Assembly (NCBI GenBank): GCA_039720395.1
Contig: CM077828.1
Location: 24,842,717 to 24,906,716 of the forward strand
Source: Liquidambar formosana
Lineage: Eukaryota; Streptophyta; Magnoliopsida; Saxifragales; Altingiaceae
Direction: 5' to 3'
Length of the DNA: 64,000 bases
Shown: one piece after another, positions 24,757 to 44,999 of the stretch
How positions within the stretch are numbered: the stretch's first letter is position 1
Layout of the letters: every line of letters starts with the position of its first letter
Translations under genes and position numbers: made by a program
The notes under the pieces: generated by a model
What the model saw: the letters and a program-made list of their open reading frames with translations, nothing else
What the model was told of the DNA's origin: nothing
Databases searched by the model: none

Positions 24757-26082
24757 AATGTACATCGAACAGGTCTGACTAGAAACTGATTTTAAAGCTC
24801 TGAAATATTCTTTTTTTTTTTTTTTTTTGTAATAATCTGTTTTAATGTTCGTAATGCAACAATTTTGGAATTATTTGCTGATATCGCGAAAATTGTAATA
24901 AATCCCGAGTTGTTGAAATCGTTGCATGCATACAAGAATTGTGCTGTCTTTTTATTTTATTTTTTTGTGGGGTTTTTAATTGATAAATATTCTGTATTTT
25001 ATAACATGCTCTGCATTTCTTTTTTTTGGTTGCAAACATGCCTAGCTTTCATTCCACATAAATTCATCTTTCAATTTCTTTCATGCTTCGGTTAATCGTT
25101 GGAAAATACATACCAAAAGAAATGGAAACTTGGAATCTGATGAGAAGTTGGTGCTGAATTGGCTGTTATAATTAAGATGCCAAGCTATCTTTATAGTTCT
25201 TACTCCATATAAATTATTAGCAACCCATCAGACCAATATCTCTTTCCAGGGTTGATTGCATCTTGAATTTTGTATATCGGTCACCATCCAGTTCTGGTAA
25301 AGTTTATGGATTAGTGCTATCTTGCGAGCACAATTGTTTGTTCTGGATTTCTATGTATTACTTTTATTGCCTTACGGTACCACGTCAACCCGATATCATG
25401 GTATAGTTTTATGGTGGTACGAGAGACTTTAGCTTATGAGTCTTAATTAGTTAATTCTTTTGTTAATGCTGACATGGTGAGATACCATTGGTTATTAGAA
25501 ATTACCCATAAAATTAAAAATATTCCAATTCTTGCTTATTAAGGGTAAATACCCTTTATAATTATAATTAAAAAAAAAGGTGATACCCGTTCAGAAGTGG
25601 TGCTTGGATTCAGCATATCCGAGTGTGTATTTGATTGGTCTAGTCATCAACCAGGAAAAAATATTAATAATAAATAATTAAAAAAAAAAAAAATCTTGGT
25701 TTTTATGCCTGCAAATGGGCCATGACTAGGGCTTCATAGTTCACATTATTTAAGCTTTAAACAGACTAGAGTTTAAATTTAGGCTCATGATAGTAACCCC
25801 TATTCTTGTCTTAAAATTTTTAATTGTGAAAAATCATGAACTCTAATCAACAAGTTTACCTCTCCTAAATCCCATTGTTTTTTACATTTAGAAAGGGGTC
25901 AAGTTTCAAAAATCCCTGGCCCGCTCTCTTTTAAGAGGGTGAAAGACGCCACCTCAGACATAAGTCTCTTGGAAACAGAAAAAAAGCTTAATTGGAGGCC
26001 AAGTTAAATAAATACTTAATAAATAGAACCCAGATGGAATTCTAACATTAACCATTAACCGTGAGAACTCAAAAGTAATCCT
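24757..26082. other. Spacer between PPR and RING genes
   Basis: No gene recognised. The part at about 25440-25740 resembles 27440-28150: both contain aatgctgacatggtgagat followed by ccattggt, then ttgcttatt, then caaatgggcca. The rest is AT-rich. Confidence 0.5.
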
Positions 26083-26222
26083 TTTCCACCCTCACTCGCT
26101 CTACACTACACACCCATAGAATGAAATTGAATACAAAAACTTGCCAATAAAGTTTGCTCCTGTCTATAAATCCAAGTAGTTTCCAAATTTTCCACCCTCA
26201 CTCACTCTACACTACACACCTC
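26083..26222. repeat. Direct repeat in RING-gene promoter/leader
   Basis: ttccaccctcactcgctcta followed by cactacacacc occurs at about 26085-26114 and, with one change, at about 26188-26219, roughly 103 bp apart. The two copies flank the TATA box at 26165, which suggests a small promoter duplication. Confidence 0.7.
26165..26171 (+). promoter_or_regulatory. TATA box of the RING-H2 gene
   Basis: TATAAAT lies 114 bp before the ATG at 26279, between two copies of a direct repeat. Confidence 0.5.
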
Positions 26223-26278
26223 TTTCTTTTCTTCTATCTTGGCGTTAGGGTTTTCTTTACTTGCCAATTGCCATCAAC

Positions 26279-26974
26279 ATGTCTACGACCGGTTACAGCT
26301 TCTGCATGTGCGAGGCGTTTCCGAGCAACGATGCTCCGTTGTCAGTCGATGACGACGAATCTTGGTCGTCCGATGTCGAATCTTGGTCATCCGACGCCGT
26401 CCAGTTCCTCATCAACATCGACGCTCACTATGGGGTTCTGCCTCCCCATGCATGGATGGACGACGACGCCGAGGAAGGCTCAGCGACCGACGAAACGTTC
26501 TCGGTGCCACTCGATGATTTGATAGACGACGAGAAGTCGCCGTGGATTATATCACAGATGCTTTCGGCGATGGACGTGCCTCTATACGATCAGCCGGATA
26601 TGATCAGAAAGATTTCAAACTGCGCCGTTTCGATGGCGACTGATTCTAGGAACGTGGGCCGCAGGGTTCTTTCCATGTCTGTGGATCTCCAGGTTATGTG
26701 GGTCGAAGAGGCCACGGCGGAATCCATGGATGCAGAGCAGGAGATTGAGTTCGTCCGTGCGACTGAGTCGTCGATCGAGGCATTAGAGAAAGTGAGAGTA
26801 GTCGAAGGTTGCATGAAGCAGCAGTGCGTGATATGTTTGGAAGAGATTTCGACGGGGTCGGAGGCAACTCGCATGCCTTGTTCACACGTCTTTCATGGAG
26901 GTTGCCTTGTCGACTGGCTGGAGAAGAGTGGGTTCTGTCCCTTATGTCGGTTTCAGTTGCCGATGGTTGAATGA
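26279..26974 (+). CDS. RING-H2 E3 ubiquitin ligase-like protein
   Basis: An intronless ORF of 231 aa from ATG 26279 (MSTTGYSFCMCEAFPSND). The N-terminal two thirds are acidic and rich in Asp/Ser/Glu (DDDESWSSDVESWSSD), with no membrane segment. The C-terminus holds a complete RING-H2 finger: CVICLEEISTGSEATRMPCS then HVFHGGCLVDWLEKSGFCPL then CRF, giving the C-x2-C...C-x-H-x2-H-x2-C...C-x2-C zinc ligands, and it ends 8 residues later. Soluble single-RING plant proteins like this usually act as E3 ligases recruiting an E2; the substrate is unknown. Codon use is more GC-rich than neighbouring genes, as is common for intronless plant RING genes. The in-frame TTG upstream is not a plausible start. 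Confidence 0.93.
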   Translation: MSTTGYSFCMCEAFPSNDAPLSVDDDESWSSDVESWSSDAVQFLINIDAHYGVLPPHAWMDDDAEEGSATDETFSVPLDDLIDDEKSPWIISQMLSAMDVPLYDQPDMIRKISNCAVSMATDSRNVGRRVLSMSVDLQVMWVEEATAESMDAEQEIEFVRATESSIEALEKVRVVEGCMKQQCVICLEEISTGSEATRMPCSHVFHGGCLVDWLEKSGFCPLCRFQLPMVE

Positions 26975-27305
26975 TATTGCAGCGGAGACATGCAGGCAAA
27001 CCTTTTGTTTGATAATTTTACAGGAAGTTAATTACATTTATTGTATTCAATTTCATTCTTTTGACCAACAAAAATATATTTTTAATAATGGTTTGTGGTA
27101 CTCTGTATTGTTCATGCACCCTGTTCAAGTTAAAAGTAATAAGAACCAAGAATTGAAGCCATTAAACACTATTGAGAGGATCGAAACTAGAACCGACTCC
27201 CATATAGGGGGAAAAGTGTCAATGTGTCATCAGACTATAAGGGGAATTTTTTATTTATTTATTTAATTTTTAAAGCTAAAACAAATAGTTTGATCCGAAC
27301 TTTGA

Positions 27306-27307
27306 CC

Positions 27308-27340
<33 letters not shown>
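27306..27340. repeat. Poly-T tract
   Basis: A T run of about 30 bp downstream of the RING gene, possibly the tail of an inverted retroposed element, though no body was recognised. Confidence 0.6.
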
Positions 27341-27537
27341 ATTGGCTGGTAGTATCCTTCCTACTGATGATAGATGTGGCATTGTACCATGGTACCCACG
27401 GTGCATATTACTGAAGGAGAAGAAGACTTTCTCCAATCAGTGGATTTCAATTTTTTTATGAATGCTGACATGGTGAGATGCCATTGGTCCGTCGAACTTA
27501 TTGGCAAAGCAAAAGATCGAAAATGTTGGTAAAACTC

Positions 27538-27678
27538 AGAATTGGATTCGGTGCTGAGTTGATAAAACTCAGCACTATACCAAGATAATATGCATCCTTG
27601 AATGGGCCATTAGCTGGGCTCTATATTCTTCATTGACATGGTACTGAATTTTATCAACTCAGCACTGAATCTAATTCC
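27538..27678. mobile_element. Small MITE with 9-bp TSD (141 bp)
   Basis: The left end agaattggattcggtgctga and the reverse complement of the right end ggaattagattcagtgctga match over about 45 bp. The element is flanked on both sides by an identical gtaaaactc (27529-27537 and 27679-27687), a 9-bp target-site duplication typical of Mutator-like insertions. Its loop holds a 37-bp segment also found at 28113-28149. Confidence 0.75.
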
Positions 27679-27701
27679 GTAAAACTCTTGCTTATTGACA
27701 C

Positions 27702-28098
27702 GGGAACGGCTATTGCAACCCCCCATTCTTATAAGCCCACCCCCCATCCTTTAGGTTTTTAAGGTTTTATGCAAAATATAAAAAGTTTTTATTAAAACCG
27801 GCCGTGGGGTCCATTAGAAAACATCATTTTGAATAACTTTGTAGAAGAAAGTTTTTCCTAAATCAATCGTTTAAATATACTTTTAGTTATTTATAGCATT
27901 TATTTCATTTTTTTGCCAAAAAGTCTATCTAAACAATAGATTTTAGAAAAACTTTCTTCTGCAAAGTTGTTCAAAATGATATTTTTAGTGGACCAAGTGA
28001 TTGGTTTTTGCAAAAACCTTTTATATTTTCATGAAATCTTAAAAACCAAAAGGAAAGGGGTGAGCTTATAAGAATGGGGGGTTGCAATAGCCGTTCCC
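27702..28098. mobile_element. Mutator-like long-TIR MITE, family copy 2 (397 bp)
   Basis: This is the clearest copy of the family. The ends gggaacggctattgcaaccc then cccattcttataagc match the inverted right end almost perfectly, and the arms stay paired inwards to the shared core aaacatcattttgaa and gaaagtttttcc. It is flanked by tattgacac and tattgagac (27693-27701, 28099-28107), a 9-bp duplication with one mismatch. There is no coding capacity. Confidence 0.85.
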
Positions 28099-28112
28099 TA
28101 TTGAGACCCACA

Positions 28113-28149
28113 AATGGGCCATTAGCTGGGCTCTATATTCTTCATTGAC
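28113..28149. repeat. 37-bp segment also present at 27601-27637
   Basis: The segment beginning aatgggccattagctgggct is identical at 27601 (inside the small MITE loop) and at 28113 (just after the larger MITE). Confidence 0.8.
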
Positions 28150-28472
28150 CATGAACTTGTAAAGCAGTGGTCTTGTGATTTATCCACGCTTCTCCATGCG
28201 ATGGGGAGATTTTAGGTTCAAAGTCTTGGAATATGTTTATGTCTTGAATTTTTGTTCCATGTTATCCAAGAAAACAAAAAACAAAAACAAAAAAAAAAAA
28301 CCCATGGGTCATTTTAGGGCGAATTTTAAAATAAATAAATAAATAAAAGGGGAAAAAAAGACTGAACACAGGGGCAAAAAAGAGAGAGAAGGGAGCAAAT
28401 ATCAGAATTCACAATGCATAAAAAAAAAAAAAAAAAAAACTACACTTTTTTTACTTGGTTTTCTCAAAATTT

Positions 28473-30660
28473 CTACTTGGCTGTAAACCTGAACAACATA
28501 ACATGTTCAGAAGTCTCTCCTGGATTGACGATCTGCGAAGGGAAATTGGGGTGATTGACAGAATCTGGGAATCCCTGTGTCTCCAAGCAAAACGCAGCAT
28601 GATTAGAATAAACAAACCCACCTTTCCCCTTCACATTCCCCAGCTTGTTACTCGTATAAAACTGCACCCCAAGTGCACTAGTCCACAGCTCCAACATTCT
28701 CCCTGATTTGCTTTCATGCACCACAGCAGCCTTCTTCAAATGCTTCGAACCACCATTATCAAGTACATAGTTGATATCGTATCCATTGGGCAATTGATTG
28801 AATCTACTCCCAATCTCATGGGGTTGGAGGAAATCGTATGGTGTTCCTTTTACAGGGAGGATTTCACCGGTGGGGATGAGTTGGTCGTTGACCGGAGTGA
28901 TCTTGGACGCAAAGAGCTGAACGTTGTGTGAGAAGATATCGCCGCTGTTGTGGCTGCCGAGATTCCAGTAAGCGTGGAGGGCTAGATTGACTGGCGTGGC
29001 CTTGTTGAGTGGCTTGGCTTCCATTTTTACTGCTAGCTTGTTTGTTTCAATGAGCATGTATGACACCTTGACAGAGAGATCACCAGGAAATCCTATAAAA
29101 TATGACAGCAATCCCATAATTTTTTTCCAAATGCATGTTTATGGTGGATTGATTTAAATACAAAATTAAATAAAAGAGTACTCATTTTTTAACTTCAATT
29201 ATAAGGGTGCTCACGGATCCGTTTGGTCCGCGAAAATCACCCAATCCAACCCTACCTAAAGGCATTGACAACACACATCAATGGTTGTCAATATACATCT
29301 AATAAATAAACAATTTCGCGGCAAAAAAAGAAGCTGATTTTACATTACAATAATGATGAATTGATATTCAATTTTTTTTTGAAATAAAAAAAAACTAAGG
29401 ATATAAGTAATCATATGTGCATAATTTCACTAATACTCCCTCAAACAAGAAGGGGAAAAAAAAAATAATAAAATAATTTACCTTGTTCACCATCAAAACT
29501 GTCATAGCTGAATGTTATGTGACTATCTTTCTTGTAACTTTTTACTGTCCATATAACGTCACTAAATCCCCTGTGGCCACCTGATTTTAAGGATAATTAA
29601 AATCAATTAAATCAACAATTCAGATTTCAAAAAGAAAATTAGGATTAATTCTTTTTAAAAAAAAAAATACCATGGAGCATGTTCTTTCCTTCATTAGCCA
29701 CTAATTTATAATTTGTGCCATCTAATGTGAAATGAGCCCCTCCAATTCTGTTAGCAACACGTCCCACAATGGCGCCAAAGTATGTTGAATCATTCTGCAA
29801 CAAGACAATTATTGCTTCATAAGAATTAGAAAGAAATAAGCCAATGATCTGGCTTCAGTGAAAGCTCCAATTGTTTGAAGTTGGGTTAAAACATCCTGCC
29901 TGAACTCAATTGGCACATGAAGCCTTTTAGCCAAAAGTAATCCTAAATTTTTAATTAAGGAGCCATTCATATAAGGTCATTCTGCCCAGCTTAAGTGGCC
30001 AAATTTCAATTTCTATCTGCCTTGACGGGGATCGACCTACCGAGAAAATACTTTCTTAGTCACACCCAATGACAATTAAGGAACAAAATAAAGATTCAAA
30101 TCACAACACAGATGGTTTAGGTGGTTCCCTCAAGTTAAGATTTCCCTCAAGTTAAGATATGTCTATGACTCATATTATGTATGCTTTGAGGTAGAAAAAG
30201 AGATCAAATACAGTACGAGGCCGGGTGGCTAGCCTTCTATATATTCCCCCTCAGGACCAGGTGAACCTCAAATCCTTGCGAGCCAAATTGCTAATTAGTA
30301 TCATCAGACTAAAAAAAAGGCTTAGAGAGAGGGAAGCAAGTCTCACCGTATACTGCTTAATTGATTCAAACCCAAGAACAACATCATCTAATTCCCCTGA
30401 GGAAAAAATTATAAATGAATAAATAAAACAAAGGGATTAAAAGGAAAATTAATTTTACTGTCGTAGAAATTAAAAGGAGGAGACAAACCATATCTATCTG
30501 GGAGAACAACAGAGACAACAGTTGCACCCCAATTAGTGAGCTTCACAGATAAATCTCCCCTCTTCAGCTCGTACACCTTAACTTCTTTCTTTGCTCCAGA
30601 GACAATAGCAGAGGAAAAGGCCAGCAAAAGAAAGCAACATGACACATATATCTTGGCCAT
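28473..30660 (-). CDS. Aldose 1-epimerase (galactose mutarotase-like), secreted
   Basis: Five exons on the minus strand: 30660-30489, 30396-30347, 29794-29671, 29580-29482 and 29092-28473, all GT-AG and in phase, giving 354 aa. The N-terminus [20 protein letters not shown] is a signal peptide, so the protein probably enters the secretory pathway. The mutarotase fold is shown by [46 protein letters not shown] and [11 protein letters not shown] (general-acid His near residue 188), and by [19 protein letters not shown] (catalytic base Glu near residue 319). Length matches the plant family (about 340-360 aa). The enzyme interconverts alpha and beta anomers of aldoses such as glucose and galactose; an apoplastic or secretory role is inferred. 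The first half of this gene is duplicated at 60070-61032, where it is broken. Confidence 0.93.
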
Positions 30661-30709
30661 AGTAGGTAGTATTATCAAAATTACATTTCACACGAAATGG
30701 GCTTCGCTG

Positions 30710-30724
30710 AGGATATAAATATAG
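30710..30724 (-). promoter_or_regulatory. TATA-like element of the epimerase gene
   Basis: Read on the minus strand, ctatatttatatcc lies about 50 bp before the ATG. The same element is preserved in the duplicate near 61083-61096. Confidence 0.45.
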
Positions 30725-30870
30725 AATGAAAGATAGACAGAGGGAGTGAGAAATGGGATTCTGGTAAATCAGATAAATACCCAGATAAGGATATCAAAGA
30801 GAGTTGTAGAAAAACCGTGACTCTTCAATTATGGTATGATACTGTGATGGAATGATGGTGGTGGGCTGTT

Positions 30871-30871
<1 letters not shown>

Positions 30872-30902
<31 letters not shown>
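30872..30902. repeat. Poly-T tract (about 30 bp)
   Basis: The T run here is about three times as long as at the equivalent place in the duplicate (61241-61252), so it is variable between the two copies. Confidence 0.8.
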
Positions 30903-30903
<1 letters not shown>

Positions 30904-31121
30904 TCTGGTAAACGCATGAGGCGTGAAGATTGATGAGTATCCAATTATCCTCGTGTAATTTATGTTGGTGGAGTCCAACTCAGAAGTTTCTTGTGGATAG
31001 GCTTCAACCCAATTGGCTGATTTGAACCTCTTAATCAATGGGTAACCCATGAGTAGTTGGTTCCAAGAGGTTAGTTTATAGTCATATTTATCCTATGTGG
31101 AGTGGGTAATAACCTTATGCG

Positions 31122-31770
31122 TGTGTTTGGAGATTAAAATTAAAATTTAGAAATAGCAAGTGATTCTTAAATTTTTGTCTGACTTTTTTCGCTGTGGTTG
31201 TTGATGGGTCATGCATATCTATAGATTCTATACTATGATACAAAATAGGATATGCTCTGGAGTACTGTTTGAGCTTGGTTCATTTAAAAGTTTAATTATT
31301 TAAGTTTAAACCCAGTTTGTTATAAATCGAGCTGAACTGGGCTTGGTGTTGGTGTTGCTTGAACTTGGCTTATTTAATGATTGAACAAGTTCAAACAAAC
31401 AGCTTGTTCAGGGACAGAGGTACATATATATATATATATATATATATATGTTTGATGGTTCTATTGATTCATGATAATGTTGATGCATCTGAGATTGGAA
31501 TGCAGGATGATGCAGCCCATGTTGCTAGTTTGTGTTGTGTTCTTTGTGTAATTCATGGTTTAGTTGGAGTTTTCCAATTAGATGTTAGGAAGGTTTATCA
31601 AGGTTTGCATTTTAAGTGTTTGATTTTATACCCAAGAGGCAGGTTTGCTGCTTAGGCTTCTCTCTCACTAGTGATGTCTTAGTGGACTGTGGGGGTACTT
31701 AGCTTTGATTGTTTAGGCAATGGTAATTTTTAAAACAGCTTCGTAATTGGCACAAGCCAATATTCTCATT
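31122..31770. other. Spacer between epimerase and ABCA7-like genes
   Basis: AT-rich sequence with a (TA)n microsatellite near 31422-31449. A 98-codon ORF exists but looks random and is disrupted in the duplicate copy, so I do not call a gene. Confidence 0.5.
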
Positions 31771-31779
31771 CTAAAATAG

Positions 31780-31962
31780 TGAATTTTTTTTGTTCATACT
31801 TTGCCCCTCCTCAAACTAAAATTCTAGTTCCATCCCTGAGTTTGTTTGTCATTTGTTAACGAAACGGCTTGATTTTCTGGCTCAATGAGTGGGAAGTTGA
31901 ACCGGGATCTTCCTCCTTTTCAAGTCTAAAAAACCAATGGTCCACCACTTGAGTTTAAAGGA
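31780..31962 (-). mobile_element. tRNA-derived SINE-like sequence
   Basis: On the minus strand, ctcaagtggtggaccattgg resembles a pol III A box and cccggttcaacttccca fits a B box (GGTTCAANTCC) about 45 bp later. The 3' side ends in gaacaaaaaaaa. No target-site duplication was identified. A homologous copy lies in the duplicated block near 62560-62735. Confidence 0.45.
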
Positions 31963-32229
31963 CAAAAATGTCTGATAAGAAAATATTAAGTAATGAAAAA
32001 AATTGGTTGAGTAATGTGAAGTATAACAGTCGACTTTTATTAAAGTTTTACAAAAACTGTAAATGTTTAACAATAGTTAAACTAAATTAGAACAATAATT
32101 ACAACTATGCATGTTGACATTGAAATTGTACAAAACCAGAAGGAAAATTCATATTTAGAATTTCAAAACGAAAAATCTGTAATATAGAAGTAATAAGCTA
32201 GTATATGGATAAACGATCATATCCAATGT

Positions 32230-41828
<9,599 letters not shown>

Positions 41829-42303
41829 TGATGCCTCTGCTACCCCTTCCTCAGAAGCAAGGATATCGAAAACTATCAGGAATTTGACCGTTAAATCTTC
41901 CCGGCGAGAAACCAGAATTCGAAATTCCCGCCAAGATATATGAAAGCTTTTTGTGAGTTAAGGCTGTTTCAGGATTGTCGTCTCTTACGAGTCATTTCTC
42001 TGCTCGTGCAGTCGAAAATGAGCCACCCCTCCTTTAATCACCAGTATATTAGTATGTACAAATACGCGTTTCGCCTGTCAAAACTCAGGAGGACTCATTC
42101 CAGTTACAAAATGACAAAACTGTCCTTTTCCGTTTGCTTTCTTTCCGGAGGTTGTTTGAATTTGTCAGCCCTGTGACAAGGTTTTTTAACCGAAACTGCC
42201 CTTGTTAAAATGACTTTGGTGCCCTTCACACGTTTCATCCTCAGGGTCCAAGTGAAAATCCAAAATTACCCCTTATGCAAACAACACGAGAGAAAATGTG
42301 GTC

Positions 42304-42306
<3 letters not shown>

Positions 42307-42334
<28 letters not shown>
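42307..42334. repeat. (GA)n microsatellite upstream of ABCA7-like
   Basis: A GA run about 480 bp upstream of the ABCA7-like ATG. It could be a GAGA-type promoter element bound by BPC proteins, but that is inference. Confidence 0.85.
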
Positions 42335-42337
<3 letters not shown>

Positions 42338-42352
42338 GTGTTACGAAGTACC

Positions 42353-42475
42353 AACCCTAGACTGACCTAGTGATAAGGGGTGAGGCTCTATGTAGGTAGT
42401 TCAGAGTTATAGAGGTCAAATTCCGCTCAATGTAACTTAGTGCCGGTTAGATGAGATTAGGTCTAATTTATAACT
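42353..42475 (+). mobile_element. SINE-like head (tRNA-type A and B boxes)
   Basis: tgacctagtgataaggggtg resembles a pol III A box and aggtcaaattccgc a B box about 40 bp later. A related sequence lies at 42675-42770 (tgacctagtgataccggttg ... gggatcaaatcctc). Neither has a clear 3' end or target-site duplication. Confidence 0.45.
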
Positions 42476-42674
42476 GTTATTTAATTTAATTTTTAAATAA
42501 ACCAATTCATACGTGATTTGAAAAACACTATGTTTATATCTTATTTTTAATATAAAATTGAATTGTTTAGTAGAGAAAAAAGACTTACCAAACAGTATGA
42601 AATCAAAACTAGTTAGACTTATCTTTAACTAACCAAATTTTTAGGTTTGCCAAATAGCTCCTTAGAGTCTGTGT

Positions 42675-42770
42675 TACCGACTCTTATGACCTAGTGATAC
42701 CGGTTGAAGTTGAATGTGCGTAGTTTAGGGTTTAGGGATCAAATCCTCTTCAATGAGAGAGAGAGAGATC
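42675..42770 (+). mobile_element. Second SINE-like head, related to 42353-42475
   Basis: It has the same tgacctagtgata start and a B-box-like ggatcaaatcctc about 55 bp on, then a short GA run. It is truncated. Confidence 0.4.
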
Positions 42771-42844
42771 ATCTTGCCAATTTGAAATATTAAAAAAAAA
42801 TTTTGACATCATTTTTTATCAATCAAACAACAAAATAAGATCTA

Positions 42845-43113
42845 TTATAAACCCACACATCTTTCTTTCTTCTTCTTCTTTTTTTTTTTTTTTTTTTTTT
42901 TTTTTGGTCTTTGACCCAATGTATCCCCAAAACTAACAACCAAGGGACTAATCACTATCGCGCGGGTGAGTAACGGTAAATCACAGGCCAGGGATTTTTT
43001 CCAAAGTGCTGGCACTCAAACTTAAGATCTTTTACCTTCACTCGAGACAGTCACTTTAGGGTCAAGTGCTTAATCACTAAACCAACCCACTGCGTTATAA
43101 ACCCACACATCTT
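42845..43113 (-). mobile_element. SINE with 19-bp target-site duplication
   Basis: The 19-bp sequence ttataaacccacacatctt is identical at 42845-42863 and 43095-43113. Between them (42864-43094) lies a short element read on the minus strand. It starts with a tRNA-like head (tggtttagtgattaagcact), continues with a degenerate B box (aagtttgagtgcc), and ends gggtcaaagacc plus a long poly-A (poly-T on the plus strand). A perfect long duplication and A-tail are hallmarks of LINE-mediated retroposition. No ORF. Confidence 0.85.
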
Positions 43114-43929
43114 ATCCCATAAGATAGGTTCTCCTGATAATCCTATTAAATGGCTCACAACTCGAATTCATCTTTAAGAGGATATATAAATGACATGAGG
43201 CCACTAGCAAACCATAGGCAAAACACTCTCCTCGTAAGATCTGGCTTGTTTCGACGGAAGTCAATTTTGGATAGATAACTCAAATTTCAATTGATTATCT
43301 CATTAGAAAGTACATTTTAGAGTCCAATATGCTAGAACTGCAACTATTAATCTCACACAGGGTCTTGTGGTCCAATAATTTTAAGTAGTGGATGCCATGT
43401 CCACTTGACCTAGATATTAAAACCATAGTGTCAGTCCCAAAAAAGATACAATTATTTGAACTTTGGATTCCTTCACAATTAACCAGATCTAGGGGTAATC
43501 AATCTTTTGCCCCCCTGAACTACTAATAAAATGAGATATCTTCTTCATTAATCAAAGTGAAATGACCTTTTTTAATACATAATCAATCCATTCGCTCTTC
43601 AATCACAATCCGGTCAACCTTATTTTAAAATATCTTTAATTTTATATTAATAAAAGTAAAACATAGGCAGATTGAAAGAAGTCTGAATGCAGTGATTAGT
43701 ATAATAGAGTCTAATAGAATTTGTGAATGTAGTTTCTTGGAAGGCATCATGAAAAAGACCTAAAAACATTTCATATAGCACAAAGAGACACTCATTTGAA
43801 AACAATTTTGTTATTCCTTCGGCAGAATTCCTCCAAGTGTGAGTAGTTGAATTGTTAATGAGGTGAATGGTCTAGACAGGTGAAGACAAATGTGAAGATG
43901 GTTTTAGGAAAAATTCTTGCACCAGTTTA

Positions 43930-44191
43930 TCTATACTACTATATAAAGCTAATTTCCTTTATGGTTGGACTGCACCTATAAATTCTAAAATACCCTTATA
44001 AGTTAATAAAGTTAAGAGACGATTTGGTAATTTTACCAACTTTAAAAAACCCACCACAGCCTGTTTCCCCTTAATTCTTTCTCCTACACAGATGCGGTTT
44101 AAAAACCTGAAAATTGACATAATAATTCCACTGATCTAGTGAAAACTTGAAAAGATGTGCTACACACACATAGCATGTGCTTAATTACTAG
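43930..44191 (+). mobile_element. Small non-autonomous Helitron candidate (262 bp)
   Basis: The 5' end is TCTATACTACTATATAAAGC, typical of plant Helitrons. The 3' end is CTAG, preceded by a short GC-containing hairpin (tgcta...tagca, about 10-15 bp upstream). The host junctions are A before TC and T after CTAG, exactly as Helitrons require, with no target-site duplication. There is no Rep/helicase ORF. Confidence 0.6.
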
Positions 44192-44378
44192 TATAATTTA
44201 TTAAATTATTGAAAAATTGTTTGGAAAACATAGAAAATCAGGGTGAGAGGCATTAAAATGGCGGGGATTGCAATTCAAGTTATAAAATAAATAGAGGGGC
44301 CGGGCCTTGCAGACCAATAGAGGGGCGTACGTGGCCAAACAGGTTGGGGCCTACATAGCACACTTCTCTCAAACCGAT

Positions 44379-44678
44379 GGGTCCGGATATTACAATCCTT
44401 TCAAATGATCTTCTCATCTCACTAATTTTAATTTTTAAAAGTTTCAAAAAAATATATAAAAAATCATATAAAAAGTGGCCACAGTGGAGTCTACTAGAAA
44501 ACATCATTTTGAAAAATTCCACTTAAATGATAGATTTTGGAAAAACTTTCTTCTAAAAATTTGTTCAAAATAATGTTTTCTAGTGGACTACGTGGCCACT
44601 TTTCATAAAAACCTTTTATATTTTTCTTAAACCTTAAAAAAATTAAAATTAGTAGGGTGGGGAGGTTATCCGGACCCC
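44379..44678. mobile_element. Mutator-like long-TIR MITE, family copy 3 (300 bp)
   Basis: The left end gggtccggatattacaatcc and inverted right end ggggtccggataacctcccc match. Both arms continue through a shared aaaagtggccac, then ctagaaaacat(c/t)attttga. It is shorter than copies 1 and 2 because the central spacer is reduced. Possible 9-bp duplication caaaccgat/tcaactgat (6 of 9). Confidence 0.75.
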
Positions 44679-44730
44679 TCAACTGATATGTTAGATTAGT
44701 CTAAATTTAAACCTTGACCCAGAATAAATC

Positions 44731-44930
44731 TGTATAAAAAATGGGATATGCTAGTTAGCCCCACACTTTGCCCTACAATCTCACCCTACTATGTGGATTT
44801 AGTTTTGTTTCAATTTTTAAAGTTTAACCACATCAGTGGCTCCTATAACTTTATCCCCTTATTCTTTCAGTAGGGTAAGATTTGTAGGGTAAAGTGTAGG
44901 GCTAATTAGCATTTTCCATCAAAAATTACA
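44731..44930. mobile_element. MITE with ~50-bp TIRs (200 bp)
   Basis: The left end contains atatgctagttagccccaca then ctttgccctacaatc. The inverted right end contains aaaatgctaattagccctac then actttaccctacaaatc, and both continue to a (c)ttaccctac block. No ORF. It lies 52 bp after MITE copy 3, so insertions are clustered here. Confidence 0.75.
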
Positions 44931-44999
44931 ATGCCAACAGATAAAAATGCCGTAGACTTCCTAGTGGGTGTGTGCCTCATTACTGTCAAGCCATCTCGC

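Noticed and set aside
26261..26278. Upstream TTG-initiated extension of the RING-H2 ORF
   Set aside because: Plants rarely start at TTG, and the ATG at 26279 has a good context and follows the leader.
22389..28098. Repeated blocks considered as a CRISPR-like or satellite array
   Set aside because: The copies are dispersed, inverted-repeat shaped and flanked by 9-bp duplications, so they are MITEs in a plant nuclear genome.
31359..31655. 98-codon ORF between epimerase and ABCA7-like
   Set aside because: It begins in a microsatellite and is disrupted in the duplicated copy near 62230-62400, so it is not conserved.
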